Positions 1 through 11,102 of a DNA stretch of 64,000 bases are shown piece by piece. Location: assembly GCF_009727055.1 (NCBI RefSeq), contig NC_052350.1, forward strand, positions 14,327,182 to 14,391,181, read 5' to 3'. Each line of letters opens with the position of its first letter. Within the stretch, counting starts at the first letter, position 1. The notes beneath the pieces are model-generated. The model ran no database searches. It was not told where the DNA came from and saw only the letters and a program-made list of their open reading frames with translations. The stretch comes from Benincasa hispida. Its lineage: Eukaryota > Streptophyta > Magnoliopsida > Cucurbitales > Cucurbitaceae. The position numbers and the translations under genes are program-made.

Positions 1-444
1 ACTGATATAAATAATAACATCTGATAGTCTAAATCTAAAAAGTTAGGTAAAAAAAAAAACTTCAATATTCAAATTTACATATTTTAGATAATAATTTGGG
101 GACATAATAAATCAAATCAACACTCAAAATCTTCACATGCAAGTCTATAAATAAGACTAATTGATATAAAGAACAAAAATTTTAATCACAGTAGTGAGGT
201 CAATAGTTTAAAAGATTTTACAATAATGATCTTGGATTCTTTTTGTACATTTGGTACCAAGATTTTGATGGAGTTTTTTTTTTTTTTTTTAAATAATAAA
301 AAATATTTTTAAAAATTGCTTTTATAAAATGGAAAATTAAAAAAAAAGGAAGAAAGAAAGAAGAAGGTGGAATGGGGAATTAAATAAAGAAAAAAAATTG
401 TATGGATATCTCACTCTTGCTAACATCTCGCTCTCATTCTCAGG
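1..444. other. AT-rich intergenic DNA, no gene seen
   Basis: The stretch is dominated by A and T runs, including a T run near 276-290 and A/G-rich tracts near 340-370. I see no coding frame, RNA gene or transposon end. A CT-rich tract begins near 410 and leads into the duplication described next. Confidence 0.6.
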
Positions 445-560
445 ATCTCGCTCTCTCTTACTCTTCCCTCTTTCGTCATTTCCCAATACAAAATTATTTA
501 TAACACATTAAATAATTATGAGTGTTATGAGGAAGGTCTTTCATTCTCTCCACATCAAAT
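445..560. repeat. Direct duplication, copy 1 of 2
   Basis: A block starting with ATCTCGCTCTCTCTTACTC and ending in CTCCACATCAAAT recurs at 816-932 with only a few substitutions and small indels. The DNA between the copies also holds a shorter repeat (GGAAATTCCCAAGTTAAGAAG near 624 and a related form near 700). The block looks like an old local segmental duplication in CT-rich sequence. The small plus-strand frame at 568-876 is low-complexity Lys/Ser/Arg sequence from these tracts and is not a gene. Confidence 0.75.
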
Positions 561-815
561 CACTTAGATGAAAAAACTACCCTTCATAAAGTTTCCAAAA
601 AAAAGACCAAAAAAGAAAAAAATTGGAAATTCCCAAGTTAAGAAGTTTTGTGCCAGATATGCACCAATGAATGGGTTAGAAAGAATAATATATAAGTTGG
701 AAACTCCTAAGTTAAAAAGAAAAAAACTGGAAACTCTCGCTCTCTCAATATATCGCTATCTCAGATCTCACTCCCTCTCAATATCTCGCTTTCTCAGATC
801 TCGCTCTCTCTCAAT

Positions 816-932
816 ATCTCGCTCTCTCTCTTACTCTTCCCTCTTTCGCTCTCTCCCAATACAAAATTATTTTTAACACATCAAATAATTATGAGTGTTA
901 TGAGGAAGGTCTTTCGTTCTCTCCACATCAAA
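816..932. repeat. Direct duplication, copy 2 of 2
   Basis: Second copy of the block at 445-560. It shares the CT-rich start, a CCCAATACAAAATTATTT core, the AATTATGAGTGTTATGAGG segment and the CTCCACATCAAAT end. Part of that end repeats once more immediately downstream, near 927-950. Confidence 0.75.
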
Positions 933-1049
933 TAATTATGAGGAAGGTCTCCGGAATGATAATTAAACAGACTCAATAATAATGTTAGGGCAAGGTCGAG
1001 GTTCAAAGTTCGATGTACAAAAAATACGAAAGGGGAAGATCGAGGTTCA

Positions 1050-1075
1050 AAATTCGACCTACATAGGTCGAATTT
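1050..1075. repeat. Perfect short hairpin
   Basis: AAATTCGACCT at 1050-1060 is followed by a 4-base loop (ACAT) and the exact reverse complement AGGTCGAATTT at 1065-1075. A related single arm (GGTTCAAAGTTCGATGTAC) lies near 1000. It may be the remnant of a larger foldback element. No terminator or RNA-gene context is visible. Confidence 0.7.
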
Positions 1076-2559
1076 TCAACCCTTGACTTATTTAAAAAAA
1101 AAACAATATTTTTACAAATAGTTTGAAAACAACAATATTTTCCTAAATAGTTTCTAAAAGGACGATATCCTTTTAATTTTTCCGTTTTGAGATTGGTAAC
1201 AAAATAGAAAAAAAAAAAAACTTTTTAGAGAGAGGGATGATGTGGGATTGAAGGTTTACCATGAAACATTTGCAACATTTGGAGTTTCCATGGAAAAATT
1301 AGATGAAAGTTTCTACAACAGTGATGGAAATATGTATCCAAGGCAATCAGTTGACTGACAATGATAATTAAATTGGTTGACAGTGAACATAACATTGTGC
1401 GATGAAAGTTCAACCATAGAATCTCAAAAGATTGCTCTTGGTTCAAGAGTGCTGAGAAAAGATGATGCATTTTAACAAGCTTGGGTAACCCAAAATTTGC
1501 CATCATGAAAGAAAATTTCGAAAGTGAAAATCAATGCCCCTAACTCTATCTTCACAAAGTTGAGGCCGTACGATTCAAACATCGAAGACAATGACAAATC
1601 ATCTAGAATTCCTCATTACAATAAGATCTAAGACAACTTTCAATTGGAGTTGAATTCTAAAGCATCAATTTACAAAAATCTATACAAAATTGCAAAACAT
1701 TAGATAAATTTTACTTTGATATTACACTAGTCATTTTCAGGTATATCGTAGATTATCGATTTACTCAATACATAAAGAATATTCGCTGTAAAGACCTTTG
1801 GAAGCAATGTAATTGCTTATACAATAAAAGTATTTGGATGTGGGAGATTATGAAATATTCTACAATAACTAAAAGCTGGAGATTTGATTATTAACTAAAG
1901 GGAAAATTGTCATGAGAAACCCAATTGGGACTCAAACAATTTTCTTAGTAAGGATATCTGGTGAAAAACTAGAGATTGGCCATCCCATAGTTAACTAACC
2001 AAATTCAAAGTCCAAAATATGAGGACCACCTCAGGTAGAACTGAAAACATTTGCTAAAGTCCGTCATAAAAAGATAGGCAGGTTAACTCCGCTTAAGTGC
2101 AAGCAGATGACAACCAGGAAACTAGTTAGATATAATGATGATTTAATCAACATTCCCCATTAGGCATGCCACAAGAGGAAATGAATGATCCCTGATTGAT
2201 GGAAAGCCAAGTTTGTACACCTACGCTCATTGGGAAAAAGGACGAGCATGGTGTAAATATATCACTTAACACTGCTTAATTGTGATGGATGTGTACTAGG
2301 AACTCAATTTTAGTTTTTTTGGGAAAAAAAAAGGTTTTAATTGAACACTTTAGGCAAGGCCAGAGAGTCCAGGGTAATCTTGGAAGGCCAAGTTCGTTAT
2401 GACGAAATCAAGCCTATTAAAGGAAGGTATGTCATAAAATTTAAAGCAAGGATCATGGCAAAAAGCAGGAGAAGGTAAAAGCAATACTCCTAAGTTTGTA
2501 TCAACACACACAACTAGCAAGTAGTCGGTCCTCAAAACCAAACTTAGGAGTAGGACTAA
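1076..2559. other. Intergenic DNA, nothing recognised
   Basis: I read both strands and found no conserved protein motif, RNA gene or clear element boundary. The small minus-strand frames at 1225-1506 and 2350-2676 have no recognisable domain and no gene-like context. The base composition is slightly less AT-rich than the neighbouring DNA, so decayed transposon sequence is possible. Confidence 0.5.
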
Positions 2560-2922
2560 TGTTGAGGAGTGAATTTTAACATAATATAAAATAAATCGAG
2601 ATAATATGAGATAATATAACATAATAAAAGATAATATGAGATTTGATCCTAGCTTGCTAAGGATTAGGATACTCATATCCTAACCCTAGTAGGATTAATA
2701 TAAAATCCTAAATCAAATCTCCATAAATAGACCATCATGCTTCGTAGGAGGTAACTAAAATTTTTGACTTCTTTCTTACTCTCTAATTCTCTTACTGAAT
2801 TAGGCATCAGAGCCAATTTCTTTGTTTTGCAAGTCACCTCTTCCCCAAGTTACAAATTCAACTGTTGGTGTCATGTGAGAGTTAAATGTATTTTATTTGT
2901 CCCAAATTTTGCATCAACAAAG
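2560..2922 (+). mobile_element. LTR-like unit (possible solo LTR or TRIM)
   Basis: The unit starts TGTTGAGGAGTG and can be ended at CATCAACA, giving TG...CA ends. Inside are the purine-rich direct words ATAATATGAGATAATATAA, a TATA-like CCATAAATAGA near 2722, and TAGGCATCAGAGCC near 2802 followed by TTTGTTTTGCAAGTCACC. The last two resemble the downstream part of LTRs in some plant gypsy families. I found no matching 5-bp target duplication, so the ends are provisional. Confidence 0.4.
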
Positions 2923-2993
2923 GTGTTTACTTTAATGGAGCTCTGTACTGGAATAGTTTAAACAAAAAGGGAAACAAATTTGAGTATGTCAAA

Positions 2994-4295
2994 TGTTGTC
3001 GTTGATTCTTTGGAAAAATATTAGAAGTGTATTGGTCCCATTGAAAAGGTTCAAGGAAATGATGACTCCAAACATTATAAAAGAAGTCTATCCATTTGAT
3101 TTGGTTCCAGTTTTAACTTTAGTTAAATTCACTTTATGTATTCTCCAATTTGAGAGTGGGAAAATTGTGTGAATAGTATAAAAGCTTTGAGAGAGTGTTC
3201 TTGTATCTGGGATCGGGGAAAGAATTATTCTGTGTTATTAAACTTGTGTAATCGGCAATATTTATTAAAGGCTTATTTATATTTCCTCTACCCTACTACG
3301 TTGACCTTCTTCAGCAATTTTCCTTTAGAATGTCTTAACATGTATGGTTTATGACACCCTGGTGTTCGTGTTAAGGTGCGGAGTCTACATATTGGTTGTT
3401 TCCTTATTGGGAAGATAATAGTTGTTTATTCTCTTCAATTTTGTTTCCTTATTTGTTGGGCTTATAAAATTTTGTAGGGTTTCCTTTTTTGTTCCGCTGT
3501 GTATATTTAAGGTATTTGTATTTATTAGGGTTGTCGATTATTTTGAGAGATGATATTACTGTCGCTGTCTTGGAAGTTTATCGCAAGTTCCAAGTGTGTG
3601 ACCTTCATGGAGAAGCCTATGAGTTCTTTATCTTGTGAGTTCTCACATAGAGATTACTTAAGAAGAAGAGAGGGATTCTTTAACTTAGGGGAATCCTAAG
3701 TTCACATGATGGAATGAGCTTTTCATTGGAAGAAAGGAAGATACATCATTTAGTGAAAATGAACCTTACACTTAGAGGGAGCCTAAGTGTTCATCCACTA
3801 TTGTATCTATACTTAGGGTAATCTTAAGGTGTCTTGAGAAGGAGTTTTATATTTAAGGGGATCGTATGTGTCAAGAGAAGAAGTCAAGTTTTTTGTGTGT
3901 CACTGTCCTAACGTTACTTTTACAGGTAAATACAACGTTGTAATTGCTTTACTTTATATCCTTAGGCACACTGCCCCCTCCCCCCTCAAACGTAGGTGGT
4001 ATTTCACCGAACCGAGTTATCAATTTCTGTATTGCATTTGTGATTTCTTTTTGTCTTTATCTGTGTTGTTTTGCAAAGTGTTACATCATTATTCTTAATA
4101 TTTGTAGTATTGAGCTAAATTCCTTCCTATTTTCATGGGTGATTGTAATAATTTTTCACATAGTGAATTTCTTTCTGGTGGGTCATAGTTTTCCTCTGAG
4201 TTTGAAATTTTCCTCGTAAATTCTCGTGTTTCCAGTTTTATTGTTTTCTTTTTATTTCTTTATTTATGTTATACTAGTGAGATATTTTTTCCAAT
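2994..4295 (+). repeat. 5' LTR of the copia element, enlarged by an insert
   Basis: The outer parts (2994-about 3250 and about 4112-4295) match the 436-bp 3' LTR at 6953-7388. About 860 bp between them has no counterpart there. That insert has its own copia-LTR look: TGTTAAGGTGCGGAGTC near 3370 resembles an LTR start, and the block near 3930-4030 (ACGTTGTAATTGC, then GTAGGTGGTATTTCACCGAA) resembles an LTR end. It is probably a nested LTR, but its exact ends are unresolved. Confidence 0.6.
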
Positions 4296-4310
4296 GAGTG
4301 GTATAAAAGA
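4296..4310 (+). other. Degenerate primer-binding site
   Basis: GAGTGGTATAAAAGA directly after the 5' LTR resembles the usual plant initiator tRNA-Met site (TGGTATCAGAGC) with several substitutions. Its position between LTR and gag leader supports the call. Confidence 0.45.
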
Positions 4311-4506
4311 TGTAGGTTCGTAGTATCTTGAATTTTTTGGTATGTTTTGTGATTGTAACATTCTTTGAGCTTCCACATCGAAAAAGAATTCTTGAAACAG
4401 GTTGTGATATTATGAATAGTGTGAGTTGTTTACTATTTGCTTATTTGCTAGGAGTGAAACAGATGTATAAAGTTTTATGAGTTCAGTAAAATTTGATGGA
4501 AGGATC

Positions 4507-6332
4507 TGAAGGAATCAAATCCCGCAGTGGAATCGAGTGAATGCTTAAAGGTTAAACATGAAATAAAAGTTAATTTTACAGAGAAGAAGAAATAACTGAC
4601 TTTTAAAGAACATTTTAAGAAGAAAGAACTCACCTTTAAAGAACATTTTCTTCAAAAAAATTTGCATCTTCTTCTTCCTCGACGAACTAATCTTCCATTA
4701 ATCATATAATGACGCTACCATAAGTTTTTCCTACAATTCTCTTGGCAAGAACTGTTTTGTGGAAACCGACTTTTGAAAGAGATAAAAGAAAATTGAATTT
4801 TTGAGATATATTTATAGAGGACTTATTTCTCTATTAAAAAAAAGAGAGAGAGAGAGAAGAGGAGGAGATGGGAGAAAATGGGAGAGATCATTATTGTAGA
4901 AAAAAACTCCCTCTCTCTCTCCTTTATTTAAAATGTGAAGTGAGACTAAAACATAACTCTCACTTCCTATAATTTAAATTAAAATGAAATAAAATTCATT
5001 TAATTACATTAAATAATTGATTAATCAAATTAGTTTATCAATATTTTAATTAAATGTCTCATATTTAATTAAATATTCATTTAAATCATATTCAAATGTA
5101 CATATATCTCATAACTTATAGTTTTAATATGAATCTAATTCATACCATTTTAATATTTGAATCATATTCAAATATACTAGATCTCTCTTTAATATAAAGT
5201 TTAATTTTGAATCTTATTCAAAATTAACATTATATTATAATGTACTTATATACATTATATTAATTGTATCATATACAATTAATGTTATTCCCCTTAATAA
5301 TTTGTACAATTCAAATTCTTCCAAAACTATTAGTCCTTATTTATCTGTTGTGAGCTAGCAGTGGGACCTAATGGATCTACATATTAGAAGCCCAAATGAT
5401 CCGTGATTAACTAATTAAACTCTTTAATTATAATAATCATTATTCTTTAGTTGTGGGTCAATCCACTAAAAACTCACAGTTGCACTCTTCACACTGTAGA
5501 ATATTTTGCGTCCATGGATTTTCATTACAAGTAAATCGATCCTTCACGAGTTGTTCGTAATTACAGCTAGGTCAAATTAATGTTTTACCCATGTAATTAC
5601 CTTTTATTCCTTAAATATCACTAATCTCTCTAATGAACAATTTGTTTATGGTTCTACCATAAATCATGTCCTTCTCGGGCTAATGAGAGGGTAGATACCC
5701 TTTGTTCAAGACCCGAAATCAACACTTAAAGGAATAACTCATCTACTTACCATAAATGTGAGAGTAAGTGAATTTCATCTTGTGTAGCTATATTCTCAAC
5801 TCCCTACTCGGACATGTCCCTAAAATGGTAGGCTTATTAAGTTTGGGCTCGGACCACTATCACCTATACAAATTAAAAGACAGTTCTCATAGACAAGAAT
5901 GTATAATACACTCGGGATTTGGGTCGAGTTACATGGTTATCCTATGAAATATTAATCTCTTTAGTCAATGGTGTTATAAAGAGAGATTAAATATTTCGCG
6001 CGGTCCGGTCTTATACAAACTTATTGTACAGGATACTCCCATTTACATGTCTCTACACAAATGATTTGGATCATATCATTTGTAACACTTACAAAGTGTG
6101 TCGTATCCATAGTGTTACCAAGATAAGGCACCCAACCTTAATCTATATGCTATAAATCCTTTAGGTTATTACTTGAACATTATCCACCTGTATGTCCATT
6201 ACAAACCGTTCAAGTATCATAAAATAACTTTTATATTTTTACCAGAATGGATAATTCATTATTGCATATTTAAAATAATAAACTATTATGCCAAATAAAT
6301 AACTACGAGGCTTTAGGGCATAAATCCCAATA
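4507..6332 (-). mobile_element. Solo LTR, long-LTR copia family
   Basis: This 1826-bp LTR lies in reverse orientation. Read on the minus strand it starts with TATTGGGATTTATGCCC (usual TG now TA) and ends in TTCCTTCA. The flanking 5-mers are GGATC at 4502-4506 and AGATC at 6333-6337, a target duplication with one substitution. No internal retrotransposon sequence remains, so it is a solo LTR left by LTR-LTR recombination. Its middle and outer part match the other family members at 8617, 19204, 23623, 25682, 29520, 33582, 39118 and 46097. It has no CGATCG array. Confidence 0.85.
4808..4818 (-). promoter_or_regulatory. TATA box in the solo LTR
   Basis: Read on the minus strand this is CTATAAATATA, about 300 bp from the LTR 3' end. 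That places it at the U3/R boundary expected for an LTR promoter. Confidence 0.5.
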
Positions 6333-6952
6333 AGATCAACTTCGACTTGTAGAAAGTGCAAGTATGATGCGTTAATGCAATATGGGTTACACAAGTGCCA
6401 CTTAAGCGATGATGGTGGTCCAATGCATTCCAGTGGAGTCTAGCATCAGTTCCGTCGAAGATTCTAAGAAGAAAATGATATGCTATTGGAGATGTAGACA
6501 ATATGGGCACATGAAAAACAGAGTAGGTTCATCAAAAGGTTCTGGGTTTGATGTTGACATTGTCTTTCTTGCCAAGGGAGATAGTGACTTCCTCTATAAA
6601 AGACATAATTTATCCTTATAGGGTATGTTCCCTTTACCATGATAGAGGATCTGATGTTAGCAATTCCACAAGTTTGCACAGGGAATTGACTTGACGGTTA
6701 TGCAAGGTGTATGGTGAAAGTTAGGTTGGTAGCTAAAGAACTTTTTGGTGAGTCAAGTAGGAGGAAGTTGTACCATAAATTTTAGCAAGTTTTATCGGCA
6801 TGTGACAAAAAAGAAAACTCTTGGAAGGTGGTAACCTAAGTGGTCAACTCTTTATGGTGGAATGAGTTGAAATTCTCTGAGTTGAGAATTATGATTGTCA
6901 GTGAAGACAATGGATGTAGCAGAAGGTGTGGATTCTTCAAATATTTAGCTAA

Positions 6953-7388
6953 TGTCGAATTTGTTGAGTTTTTGACAAAATATCAAAAGTGTAGCTTCCC
7001 ACATTAGAAAAGCTCAAGGAAGTGATAGGCTTTAAGCACTATAAAAGAAGCCTATGCCTTTAGTTTCAAATAGTCTAAATTAGAAACACTTTAAGCTTGG
7101 TGTGTTCACTCAAGTTAAATTCCCTTTATGTATTCTCTAGTTTGAGAGTGGGAAAAGAGTATGAGTAGTATAAAGGCTTTGAGAGAATCCTCTTGTAATT
7201 ACGATCAGGGAAAGAACTGTAACAATTTTTCACATGATTTTTTTTTAGGTGGGTCATGGTTTTTCTCCGAGTTTGAAATTTCCACATAAATTCTTATGTT
7301 TCTAGTTTTATTGAATTCCTTTTTAACTTTTATATTGATGTTTTTTCTACTTATTTCTACCGTAATAATTGGAAATTTTTTTCCAACA
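6953..7388 (+). repeat. 3' LTR of the decayed copia element
   Basis: This 436-bp LTR starts TGTCGAATTTG and ends TTCCAACA. It matches the outer parts of the 5' LTR at 2994-4295 and lacks the inserted middle of that copy, plus a short extra deletion near 7215. The two copies differ at many positions, so the insertion is old. Confidence 0.7.
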
Positions 7389-8029
7389 GTCGTTTGGATC
7401 TTGAAAACAAAAAGATAAAATCAAGAATAATTTCTTCCAGTAATTGATCCATCTACACAGGTGACCTTGGAGGCATTTAATGGCATGTTTATGCAATATT
7501 TCTTTTCATACATCCATGTTATGATATTGAAGTTGGACGATACAAAATTATGGAATGGAAGATTCATGGACAAGAAATATGTTATTAAATAAGTATCAAA
7601 AGATTGGGAGGAGACACTTCAGAAGAACTTTAATTTATCAAATGATATGAAGATGGAGAGGTCTTGTGCCTCATCAATTGTAGATATTCTATTTTCTATA
7701 ATCCAAAGTATGGGAGCATCAATATATCGAATCAATTTGAGCGATCAACATCATTCTTTTTTGTTTGTCGGTTAAATTCCTTCCCCTTTGGTTCTCTTTA
7801 AAAGATTTTGGCTAGAGATGAATGGATGATTGGTGAACATAGTTATAATGATAATATATTTTATTTATATTGAACAAAGTTGAAAGAAGTGAAATTAACA
7901 CATTTCAATTATATATTTATGCTAAATTATAGGTTTGGTCCTTGAATTTTAGAATTGTGTTTATTATTAGATCGTTCATCGATAGAACTTTTTTAAAAAA
8001 AAAAAAAAAAAAATTAACTTTAAGCTAGG
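7389..8029. other. Unassigned intergenic DNA
   Basis: The sequence near 7440-7700 has the codon-like look of decayed coding DNA, but no frame stays open and no motif is recognisable. From 7920 there is a short segment (TTTGGTCCTTGAATTTTAG) resembling one arm of the inverted-repeat MITE at 11103-11715. It is followed by a poly-A run at 7997-8012. Confidence 0.4.
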
Positions 8030-8616
8030 GGTGTACATGGATTGGGTTGCGGGTTGGGTTGAGAGTGTTTTTTTGGACAAATCCGAAAATTCGGGATGGT
8101 TGGATTGGCAACCCAAAGAACCTAAATAAAGTCTCTAACTTAACCCAACTCAACCCTTAAAATTAATTCGAGTTGGGTTGGCTTGGGTTGTCAGATTATA
8201 ACTTGTTCTTTTCTTTTTAATTAAAAATATATAAATTTATATACAACGTGACTAATAACTAAAATCTCATAAAATTCAAATGCTAAATACCAAATATCTA
8301 TGGTATTTATTGCAAACTTCAAATAAAGATAAATATCATAATAATTTTAATAGAAAAGTATTTAAAATTCACAAATTAATCAAATTTTAAACAAAGAGAA
8401 ATATATATAGTATATTTTATTTATATATATAAAATTCAGTGTGAGTTGGGTGAACCTAATTTTTTTTAGCCNNNNNNNNNNTTATATATATAAACTTCGG
8501 GTTGGGTTGGGTCAACCCAATTTTTTTTAGCCAACCCACAGCCTAACCCAACCCAACCCAATGTCAAAAATAGAAAAAGTTTAACCCACTCCAATTCAAA
8601 AACAAAATGAACTCAA
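8030..8616. repeat. GGGTTG/CAACCC-rich repeat, left part
   Basis: Clusters of GGGTTGGGTT on one side and CAACCCAACCC on the other flank an AT-rich core, as in plant foldback or MITE-like repeats. The right part continues at 10437-10510, so the solo LTR at 8617-10436 interrupts this element. A roughly 60-bp tandem duplication (both copies ending AATTTTTTTTAGCC) surrounds the assembly gap. Confidence 0.6.
8472..8481. other. Assembly gap (10 N)
   Basis: Ten undetermined bases sit between two near-copies of the same segment (TATATATATAAA...AATTTTTTTTAGCC). The duplicated sequence is the likely reason for the gap, so the true number of copies here is unknown. Confidence 0.99.
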
Positions 8617-10436
8617 TGTTGGATTTTATGTCCTAAAATTCGCAATTTATAAAATGATAAACATTTTCTATAATCAATATACTTGTTATTGATTTCATAA
8701 ATTGTATGAAAGTCTAAATCCAATAAATTAAGACCCATGGCTATTGTATGAGTACTTGAACTTTATGTGGAGACATGAGAGTAGATCAGGTTCGAATAAA
8801 TAGTCAAAATGATCTATGGTACATGAATAAGATTGGGTACCTTATTCTGGTAAAACCATTGGATGCGGCCTACCCTATAGATGTTACAAAGAGTTGTAAA
8901 GTGCTACATACGATGTGATCCTAATTCGTACATGTTATGACATGAGAAACGGGGGCTTCCTATGCAATGAATTTGCATAAGATCAGGACCAAGAAATAAG
9001 TCACTCTTACTTTATAACGTTGTTTACTGTATAAGATTGACTATTTCACCTAGATAATCTAGATAACTTGATCTTAATCCTAAGCTAACTATGAACTCCT
9101 GTTTATTCGGGATTGCCCTTAGATTTGCATAGGTGAGGGTTGGCTCAACAACGCCAGCTCAATAAGACTCCCATTTCAGGGGTAAGACCGAATAGACAGC
9201 TGGAGACATAGGGTGCAAGACAGAGTTCACGCCAAACCGATTTAGGGATAGAAGAAAGGTTGTTCTCTCAAGTACTGAATCCAGGTCTTGAACAAGGGGC
9301 CCCACCCTCTTACTGGGCTGAGAGAGTTTTGTTTAATGATTGGATCACAAACCAGTTGTTCATTAGAGAATCAGTAAGGACTTGAGGAATAAAACGTAAT
9401 CTCGAGATTAAAACAGATATTTGACCCAGCCATTATTACGAACAACCTGTGAAGGGTCGACTTGTTGATTATGGTTAAATCATGTGGACTTAATATATGA
9501 GAGTACAACTAGGGCTTTAATGGAGTGACCCATTAGTTAACGAATGGATGATTAATTTGGTCTAATAAGTTTAGCCAATTAATCTTGGATCATTGGAGTC
9601 CATGATCTGTAGGTCCACGAGGTCCCCTACTAGCTCGTAACGGACAATTAGAATTAAGTGAATTAGTAATTATATGAGATATAATTACATGTTTAATTTG
9701 AGAATTAAACGGAATAGGAAAAATTTATATATTTAAATATGATTTAAATATATAAAGATGGATATGTGTTAAAATCAATTTAATATTTGATATTACATTA
9801 ATTAAGTTTTATTTATAATTAATTTATGAAATTAATTAATTTTTTCAGTTTGAAAATCAAAATAGATTTTATAATTTTTTTTTTTTTATTTTATGATAAA
9901 ATTGAAAAAGAGAAAAGCAAAACACATAAAAATGGAAAAAGCTTGTTTTCCATTATCCATCTTTCAAGTTGCTCACACAAAATGCATTCAACTTTGCCTT
10001 GTCTTTTCCAAGCATGAGCTACAACTCATGCAACTCTTTCCTTTGCATGTTAGTCTGCAATATAGTGAAGAGATTGGAGTGAACTTCGGGCATGTAATCT
10101 ACAGAGAATTTTAGAGAAAATTTGGGTTAAAGAAAGGGTTCTTCAACAAGATTACTGCAGTAAGTATTTCTCCTTCATCCCTTGATTCAAACTTGTTTTG
10201 AGTCTCACAACTCAATCTAAAGCACCAAGAGAATTGTGGGAAAGATCTTGAGGTGGTTTGCAACAAGATTTGGAGAAGATAGCAGCTGCATAAGGAGCTT
10301 TGAAGAAGTTCTACAAGAGGTATGTCTTGAAACTCACTTATTTTCTGCAAGAGCATGCTTTATATTTTACCAAAATTAGTGAATTTGAGTACTTAGATGA
10401 TCCTTGTGCTTCCGCTGTTGCTGATACAATCCTACA
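8617..10436 (+). mobile_element. Solo LTR, long-LTR copia family
   Basis: A complete 1820-bp LTR starts TGTTGGATTTTATG and ends CCTACA. The 5-bp target duplication CTCAA is exact (8612-8616 and 10437-10441). The same GGGTTG-type repeat lies on both sides, so the insertion point is certain. No internal region remains. The LTR aligns with the plus-strand copies at 19204 and 39118 and in reverse with those at 4507, 23623 and 46097. It carries no short-word array. Small frames in its last third are chance openings. Confidence 0.9.
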
Positions 10437-10699
10437 CTCAACTCAACCCTTATATTTTGGGTTGGGTAGTTAGGGTTGTTCGGGATGTCGGGTTATTTGA
10501 ACACCCATACTTTAAGCATTCGATTTTGTGTTTGATAAGTCATTTAATTTTAACCATGTCTAACAAGTCATTGAATGTTTAATTTGTATCTAATAGGATC
10601 TTGAATTTAATTAAAGAAAACATCGAAAATATAAGGGCATGTTTAATATATTTTACTTTTCAATCTTCTTTTGAATTCAAGTAGATGTTCATTTTACAT
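10437..10699. repeat. GGGTTG repeat, right part, and short unassigned DNA
   Basis: After the CTCAA target duplication the interrupted repeat resumes with ACTCAACCC and GGGTTGGGTAG to about 10510. The rest includes a phrase (TTTGTGTTTGATAAG...CATTGAATG) that recurs at 13935-13990, a dispersed repeat of unknown type. Confidence 0.5.
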
Positions 10700-11041
10700 A
10701 GGGTTGGCAAAATTCTCCGTGGGGTCAGGTCTCGCAGGGCTCATCTAGATCAAGGTGGGGAATTCTCGATTTGACTAGGGATGGGGTCAAACCAGGGACC
10801 TTTTTTGGGTCTCCGAACCAGGGACAGGGCGGGGATAGGGAGGGTATTCCCGCCCCATCCCCGACCCTGACCCTGCCTTAATTAGATTTTTAATATATAT
10901 ATACTTATTTTCCCGATGGGGAATCCCCACCCTCGTCCCCACCTTCAAAAGGCAGGGACAGAGATGGAGACAGGGATGGGGGTAAATTCCCCCATCGGGG
11001 ACGAGGATTGGGAACCCCTCCCTGCCCCGTTGCCAACACTA
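10700..11041. mobile_element. GC-rich foldback element (MITE-like)
   Basis: This 342-bp block is strikingly GC-rich against AT-rich surroundings. It starts AGGGTTGGCAA and ends TTGCCAACACT, giving short terminal inverted repeats. The inner arms (GGGGTCAGG, GGGACAGGGCGGGGATAGGG against CCCCACCCTCGTCCCC, GGGGAACCCC) can fold on each other around a TA-rich centre near 10890. There is no coding capacity. No target duplication could be fixed with confidence. Confidence 0.65.
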
Positions 11042-11102
11042 ATTTTATAGACTTGTATTTAGAAATTGCTTATATTTGGTGATTACAGTAATTAGAATTT
11101 TG

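Larger units (their letters stand above)
4478..6621 (+). pseudogene. copia gag remnant, split by a solo LTR
   Basis: The frame opens at ATG 4478 with residues MSSVKFDG, a copia gag N-terminus, and is cut at 4506 by a solo LTR. After the LTR (from 6333) the sequence continues with a gag-like tail. The frame at 6409-6621 has a damaged CCHC-type zinc knuckle (CYWRC...GHMKN, last cysteine lost) followed by a Ser/Lys/Gly stretch. The gag middle has been deleted. This is a non-functional relic. Confidence 0.6.
2994..7388 (+). mobile_element. Decayed Ty1/copia element with nested insertions
   Basis: Two related LTRs flank this block: 2994-about 4295 and 6953-7388. They share the opening TGT(T/C)G, a segment with TTTATGTATTCTC and TTTGAGAGTGGGAAAA, and a closing segment with GGTGGGTCATGGTTTTTC. 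The interior keeps only a gag start and a degenerate gag end. Protease, integrase, reverse transcriptase and RNase H are missing, so the element cannot move by itself. The flanking 5-mers (TCAAA left, GTCGT right) do not match, so one end is altered. A solo LTR sits inside gag. Confidence 0.7.

Noticed and set aside
568..876. 102-residue plus-strand frame, basic and Ser/Arg-rich
   Set aside because: It is made from CT/AG-rich low-complexity DNA and a local duplication. It has no domain or conserved context.
4840..4920. GAGAGA/CTCTCT tracts as a GAGA-factor regulatory site
   Set aside because: The tracts are inside a solo LTR near its promoter, short, and of common plant microsatellite type. 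Nothing supports a specific role.
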